Below are positions 1 through 7,200 of a stretch of 64,000 nucleotides of DNA, piece by piece (within the stretch, counting starts at the first letter, position 1; every line of letters begins with the position of its first letter). The DNA comes from Symbiodinium kawagutii (Eukaryota; Sar; Dinophyceae; Suessiales; Symbiodiniaceae). Made by a program: the position numbers and the translations under genes. Location: positions 385,294 to 449,293 of the forward strand of contig VSDK01012287.1 in NCBI GenBank assembly GCA_009767595.1, in the 5' to 3' direction. The notes beneath the pieces were generated by a model that saw nothing but the letters and a program-made list of their open reading frames with translations, had not been told where the DNA came from and ran no database searches.

Positions 1-97
1 GTCGTGTACGATTTTGTCATTTCACTGATCAAGGATCAGACCCTTGAGGCCAACGAGAAGATTCTGGGACACTGCTTATCCATATCTATAGTGGACA
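1..97 (+). CDS. Exon, 5' partial, of the DDE_1 gene
   Basis: Frame 1 is open from base 1 (VVYDFVISLIKDQTLEANEK...) and stops at 100. A GT at 98-99 would leave phase 1, which fits an acceptor at 318-319. The family of this segment is not recognised. The boundary is inferred. Confidence 0.45.
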
Positions 98-3000
98 GTT
101 GATTTGTGTCGAGCTTTGCATCTGAAGTTGATGACATAGGAATGTGGTACCTGAGTCTAGTTTTATGTCTAAGTTTTATTTGCTCTAGATTATATATATA
201 TATATACATATCTATCTATTCATCTATCCATCTATCCATCCATCTATGTATGTATATACTGATTTACCTTTTATTTGGTGAAATTCACATTTTCCCAAGG
301 ACTGCGAAAACATGGGAAGATATTCTGGACCGGTTTTGCAATTTCGTGTCTCCTTTCGAAGAAGACCTTGAGACAGTTTTGCGCTTTCTTGGTGTTCGGC
401 TTCTGCTTGAAGGGACGTCGGGCAGGGTGCTGCAAGAGTTTGGTGCTGAAACTCCAGATGCAAAGATCCTTATGTCCAATGAAGCTTGAAATGAACAAAC
501 AGGTTGATTTTTTTTGTTGGTTGCCAAAATCACCAATGATTGAGGTACCTAAGTCCTATCTCATCCCCCTTGAGCCAATTCATGTTCAACGATTTGAGGA
601 ATGTTCCAAAGATGGCGCTGGCAAGTCAGCTTCGCACTTCAGATTTGTGTGGGACAAGGACGATGATAACATCAACAAGGCGCCAACCAGTGCTTATATG
701 TTTTCTTTTCAAATATATATATATATATATTTATATATAGATATATATAGTTGGAGCTTGTGTATGTATACAGTATGGAAATTTCGTTCGCGAAGGTGAG
801 AGAGAATTTTCCTGCGATCGCTGCTTTGCATGCGCCTGTTGAGGAGAACGGTTTTGCTTTTGAATTGCATTTAACATTTCCAATCAACATGCCTACTCAC
901 ACGGAAAAACATTGAGAGATATTTGTCAAGAATGTTTCCAGGACAGCAAGATGGTGGACATCCCCAAGGATGCTGGTGGCGTGCCGGAGGACCGTTTCTT
1001 CAATTCAACATATGATTTGTTTTTATGTTTGACATACATATTTACACATATACAGATATTTCACACAGGTGTATTGATCCTCAGTGAGTCATTTTAATGC
1101 AAAAGTCCTATGTCATCGCCACTGCATTGATCATGCCTAGTCACACGGACGAACATTGAGAGATATCTGTCAATAATGTTTCCAGGACAGCAAGAAAGTG
1201 GACATCCCCAAGGATGCTGGTGGCGTGCCGGAGGACCGTTTCTTCAATTCAACATGTCATTTGTTTTTTGTTTGACATATATACATATTTACACATATAC
1301 AGATATTTCACACAGGTGTATTGATCCTCAGTGAGTCATTTTAATGCAAAAGTCCTATGTCATCGCCACTGCATTGATCATGCCTAGTCACACGGACGAA
1401 CATTGAGAGATATCTGTCAATAATGTTTCCAGGACAGCAAGAAAGTGGACATCCCCAAGGATGCTGGTGGCGTGCCGGAGGACCGTTTCTTCAATTCAAC
1501 ATGTCATTTGTTTTTTGTTTGACATATATACATATTTACACATATACAGATATTTCACACAGGTGCATTGATCCTCGGTGAGTCATTTTAATGCAAAAGT
1601 CCTATGTCATCACCACTGCATTGATCATGCCTAGTCACACGGACGAACATTGAGAGATATTTGTCAAGAATGTTTCCAGGACAGCAAGATGGTGGACATC
1701 CCCAAGGATGCTGGTGGCGTGCCGGAGGACCGTTTCTTCAATTCAACATATGATTTTTTGTTTGACAAACATATCTACACATATACAGATATTTCACACA
1801 GGTGCATTGATCCTCGGTGAGTCATTTTAATTCCAAAGTCCTATGTCATCACCACTGCATTGATCATGCCTAGTCACACGGACGAACATTGAGAGATATT
1901 TGTCAAGAATGTTTCCAGGACAGCAAGATGGTGGACATCCCCAAGGATGCTGGTGGCGTGCCGGAGGACCGTTTCTTCAATTCAACATGTCATTTGTTTT
2001 TTTGTTTGACATACATATTTACACATATAATCATATACAGATATTTCACACAGGTGCATTGATCCATGGTGAGTCATTGGAACTCAAGAGGCCTATGTCA
2101 TCCGCTCCAGCATTTATGATGGTTTCACGTGCGATTCTGCTGACATTTTCAAATCCGTTTCCTTGAGCAGGATCTTGACCCACCGAAGCTTCAGGAAGAC
2201 ATTGCGAAGCAGTACCCCAAGATCAAGGTCAATAAGAAATCTTGCACTGTGAAGATCTTTGGGTTTTCGAGAAGGTTTCCGGACAACCCCTCTCTGGAGC
2301 ATGCAGCTAGACTTGCCAATGCTTTCTTTGAAGCCGGCAATCGCTATTCCAACGAGCTTTCCTTGAAATCGAAGTTTTTTGGCTTAGCCAAGCAGCTGGC
2401 TTCTGTGATGCTGGGTTTTTCTCAATTCCAACACGTGTGCCTAGTGCAACGTATATAGAGAAGTATGAACCATTGTTGTGGCACAAGTCCTATGTCATGA
2501 GGTCTTACTGGTGCCTGACGCTGCAAATCTAGCCCGTAGCTGGACACATGCGCAGCCCTAGGACTGACCTGCAGAAGAAGGCAAGCTCCTCAAAAGTTGG
2601 CAAATCTGGTACCGTCCAGCAGATCACGCAAAGGTTAGTTGAGCATTGGCTGTCCTTTGCAAGTGAAAAGGAGGTGTTGGAATACATGAACCCACTCGTG
2701 AAGCCTGTCACCGATGCGAGTGCAAGTGCTGTTGATGGTGAAGATCCTGCTGTTGCCAGTGCAAGCGCTGCCGATGCTCCGCAGAGTCATGCTACTGGAA
2801 GTGCTGGTCAAACACCTCATGGAAGTTCGACGTCCTCAGGTATGACTTTGTTTGGTCGAAGTACATTTTCCATGCAGCAAGCCGAATTTCAGGATGAAAC
2901 CAATTTTTTCACTGACATTGGTCAAGGGCCGAAAGTGCGAGATACTGATGCACCCTCGGCTGCAACGATCATCAGTGAAGCAATGGATGGTGTGATACCT

Positions 3001-4233
3001 GTGGCTGGCCTGGTGAAAATCAGTCAGGGCTATCAAGAAATTGCTGATGGCCAAGTTGCGGTTCTCTTGGCAGGCACAGCATGTATGTTGAGTATCTGCA
3101 GAGTTTCCTATGTCATGTGAGCATCCCAACACAGTTGAACTTTACATCCATTGTTTGAATCAAACAACATTTGTATGCGTATATATATATATATGTACAT
3201 ATAAATATTTATGACATTTATACATGACATTTATGACATTTATGCAATGGTCCAACTGTCCTATGTCACGTGGCTTGATGCAGGTGAGCTGGAACAGAAG
3301 AAGTTGAAGATCAAACGTCCCTTTGTCCGCAGAATCTTGATGGGGCCCTACACCATGTTCACTGCAAACACCATCGCAGATGAGTTGCAGGCTACGGGGT
3401 TGAAGGCCTGGGGCCTCATGCTTCACGAGAACAGTCCAGTGGAATTGGATTCTGTTGCTGCCGCCTTGGGCGTGGACATCTCCGTGCTACGTGTTGGCCG
3501 AATGAGAAAGGATCCACCAACAGATCTCTCAGATGGATCGCATTGGCTTTCTTCTGGCTATGTGTCTTTCGATGGCGCCATCGAGGCAAGGGCAAACCAC
3601 ATTTCAATGAGTGTAAACAGAAAGGTGTGATGCTGATGACTTAGGACATTTTCGATCTTGTGCCATTGTGCAGGTCAGAGTGGTATCCCGGGGCTGCTAT
3701 GCAAGACTTCAATCAGGTTTTCGATATCTCCCAGACGATTTGAAACTTTACGGCAATGAGCAAGCACATGCGCACATATGTACAGTTGTTTTTTAGTCAC
3801 GGTATCCTTAGTTTGTGATGATTTTTTATTCCTTCAATGATTGTTCCAAGGAAAGGTGTCAAAAGAACTGCTGCTGAAATTGCTGCACTACCTGCTGAAA
3901 GCATCGCTAAGCGAGCACGTGAATCCCAAGATGCGGTTGCAAAGGGCATAAAAGAAGCGCAGCAAGAAAGTGAGAGAGGCTTGCAGGGACACATGTTGAC
4001 ACTGTCATCGTGTGGCAAACATGCATGCCTACAACAAGTTTCGATCACTTTACCAATTTCTATGTCACTCGAAGCCACTATTCCTATGTCATCAGGTCCT
4101 ATATAGTAATATAGTATAAATCTGTATATATATATATATGTGTTTGTTTGTTTACCTATCTATCTATATGCCTATTTTTCTACCTATTTACTTATTTGCC
4201 TACCTACTTGCCTTCCTACCTACCTACCTACCC

Positions 4234-4265
<32 letters not shown>

Positions 4266-7200
4266 ATCTATCTATCTATTTATATTTATATATATATATA
4301 TATCTATCCATCTATCTATGTACCTATCTATTCTCACCTGTCATGTGATGACATAGGACAACAAAGGAAAGAAGCCTTGGAAGTAGAGGTCACGGATAGG
4401 TGCGAGGAGTGCAGAGAGCTGGAGGAGATAGCAGAACAGTGGCGCAAGTTTGCGCCAAAGCTTCTCACTCATCCCAGCATCATGGCGCAAGATCGAATCT
4501 CAGTATTCAGTCTGGGGGAATCGCTCGGCTTAGATGCATCGGAGAAACATGCAACCATCATGTCAAGTCTCGCAGTGGAAGTAGCTCTGGAGAGGGGAGA
4601 CCTTACAAGCAGAGCCGATGCAAGCATTGAGGAGTTGTTGAACCAAGAGTATCCTGCCATAGACATTCTGAAATTGACTTTTGTCTTGCAGAAGAAAGCG
4701 GAGGATGAAGCCTCCAACTCTAAAGCAAGTCTGGAGAAGTGCAGGAGGAAGATAGACAAGAGGTGTCAAAGCTTGAACCTGACCCTGTGGCCGTTGAAGA
4801 GGAGCTGGCCAAGAGAAATTGCAGAAACAGGAAACGGAAAGGCATCAAAACCATCAGGAAAAAACGTTCTCACGATGAGGCTTTTGCCGATGTTCAGCCG
4901 AGAGTCAAAAGGGCACCTAGGCTCACAATCTTTGAGAAGGTTGAGATAGTGAAGTATGCTCGAACATTGTGCAGCGACAAGCAGGTGCTGGGCACAAGCA
5001 AGACGAGAAAACCTCGCCGTGCGAAAATCCAGATCCGCAACAACCAACTGGAGTTCAAGAACAGGGCCACACGGATCAAGGGTGTTCACCTGAAACAGCA
5101 AGTCCAGAGCAAGTATCCCAAGCTCGGAAACATCAAGGTGGGCGTTTTGATAAAACAGTGTGAAGAGCAATCATGGGAGAGCTTGTCTGAAGCGCAGCAG
5201 CGTAGATGGTGCCAACTTCCCGACCACTTGAAGATGGCAATGGGGCTGGGGGAGAAGATCAAAGGATGGAAGAGTCTAGGATCTGAGGCTTTGCAGAAAT
5301 CTGCCCAAGAGAAAGGTTCCGTACGTAGATGGAAAGTTCCAGGAAGTGTGCTGGAGGACTGGTGTTAGAAGATGTACTTTAGGCCTATCTCATCTTACTT
5401 TTCATGCATGTAGTGTTTTCCTTTTTTCTCCATTCCTATCTCATTTTACCTTTCATGTATGTAGTATTCCCTTGTTTTCTCCCTCGCTAAGCGGAGATCA
5501 TCATTTTCCGGGGGACATGGAATAGTTTGAGTTTAAACAACCTGCAGGAATTGAATGCGGCCTTGGAAGAATTTGCTTTGGGAAAGTCTCTTGTCACCCA
5601 ACGCCGTGACATAGTGCTTGGACGTCACTGCGCCACTTGTCTACTGGAAAAGGCTTGCAAGATGTTTTACATGTTTATAAATCTCTGTATTCTGTTTTTT
5701 ACAAATATATAAATGTAGATACATTCTCAAGAGTGCGATGGAGAAGAAGAAGATACATATATATTTATATAAATATGTATATATATATATATATACAATC
5801 TACGTATGAAAACACATAGATGCATATATACACATGTTGCGCTCACGGTCGCTTCGCTTCGAACACAACATGCCACATGACATAGGACTCGTATGTGTGA
5901 AATACCAATTTCCAAGGTAGTAACCGTGCGAAGATTGGCCCGGGAATACAACATGGGCTTGGACAAAGCAGTGGAGGAAGCAAAAGCCCATAACGAGAAG
6001 ATCGCTTCAGAGTTCAAGTCAGCAGGGGTCAAAGGCAAGCATGCGGCGAAATCTTTCATCCCCATTCCCAGGCCGTGTCCGGAGGACCTAGATATGAAGT
6101 GGGTGCGAAAGTTTTTGAAAGCATATCATTGGCGGTAAGTGGCCAAGAACACCAGCGGCCAATATCTGGAAGCTTTGTTTGGCAGTATGGGGAACGCATG
6201 ACATAGGACAATTCAGACACACGGGAAACAACCCCAAATACAAATCACACATCGAACCTATGTATTTGGGATTATGCTTGGATTCGGGTGGTGTACACGA
6301 ATCTTAGACGCTATCAATTCTCTATTCCCCAAGTCCTTTGTTGTGCTGGAGTGGTATGTTATGAGTTGTTTGGTTTGATGTTGAGTCATTGTTGTGATTT
6401 TGGTCGGTTTAGATTGATTTTATGGTAAGATCATGGTGGATTTATACAGTACATATATATTTGGATAGGTAAATATAGAGGTAGATAGATGGATGGCTGG
6501 ATAGATGCATGGATAGATAGATTCATAGATGAAGAGATATATAGCCAGATGTGCATCAAAGCATCAAATGAAAACACCATTCCTATCTCATCACCTCAGG
6601 AATGGGATGATGTTCGACTTCAAGCAGCGAGAGCTGGAGTCCAGAAACACATCTCGGATAGCGGAGTCCACAAATTCATGGTCTTGAACATTGATCAAGT
6701 GTGGAGACAAGCGCTCAGGTTCAACAACAAGGTGTTGATGAAAGGAAAGATTCGCGCCTTTGGCCAGATGTTAGCATTGTTTTGAGATAGTGATGATGAC
6801 ATAGGAATATTGCGAATTCATCCTCAAGGCACGATCAGTCAGTCGTTTCAGAAAAAGGCAAGGCAGTGATGACATAGGAAGGTCATGAAACCCATGTTGA
6901 TAATTTGGGCTAGACATACAAACACATGCGCTAAGCAGTTGTTCAATGACATAGGATTTCGGTACTGCTCCATGGCCCAAGGATCCAAACAACATGGGCA
7001 TTTGATAAGTCGCTACGACCATGTGCGGGACTCTCGGAAATCCATCACGGTGGTGACCAGCACGTGGAGCTCTGGAGATCCAGGCCCCTTAGGGCTCTGT
7101 GTGCCAGACTCTTTTCTCAAACAAAAAGATCTGGATGCGTTTAACAATGAGCACACAGGCGCGGCGTATATCTTCAAGAGCCAGTCACCCTCTCACTTTA

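Larger units (their letters stand above)
889..2110 (+). repeat. Five-copy tandem duplication (about 245-bp unit) containing an exon and its intron
   Basis: Five near-identical units follow each other with periods of 244, 247, 247 and 239 bp. Each has an AG acceptor (TTTCCAG), a roughly 68-nt exon-like core starting GACAGCAAG, a pyrimidine/TA-rich intron, a GTGAGTCATT donor-like site and one TCCTATGTCAT motif. In the last copy the motif reads GCCTATGTCAT. The cores begin at 942, 1186, 1433, 1680 and 1919. Copies 2 and 3 carry K (AAA) where copies 1, 4 and 5 carry M (ATG). Confidence 0.9.

Noticed and set aside
4059-4069. TTCTATGTCAC as another motif copy
   Set aside because: Two mismatches to the consensus and within an open frame; not counted. 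The same applies to GTGACTTAGGT at 8174.
4138-4356. Long Tyr/Leu/Ile-rich open frames that look like membrane proteins
   Set aside because: They are translations of TACC/TATC microsatellite in all three frames.
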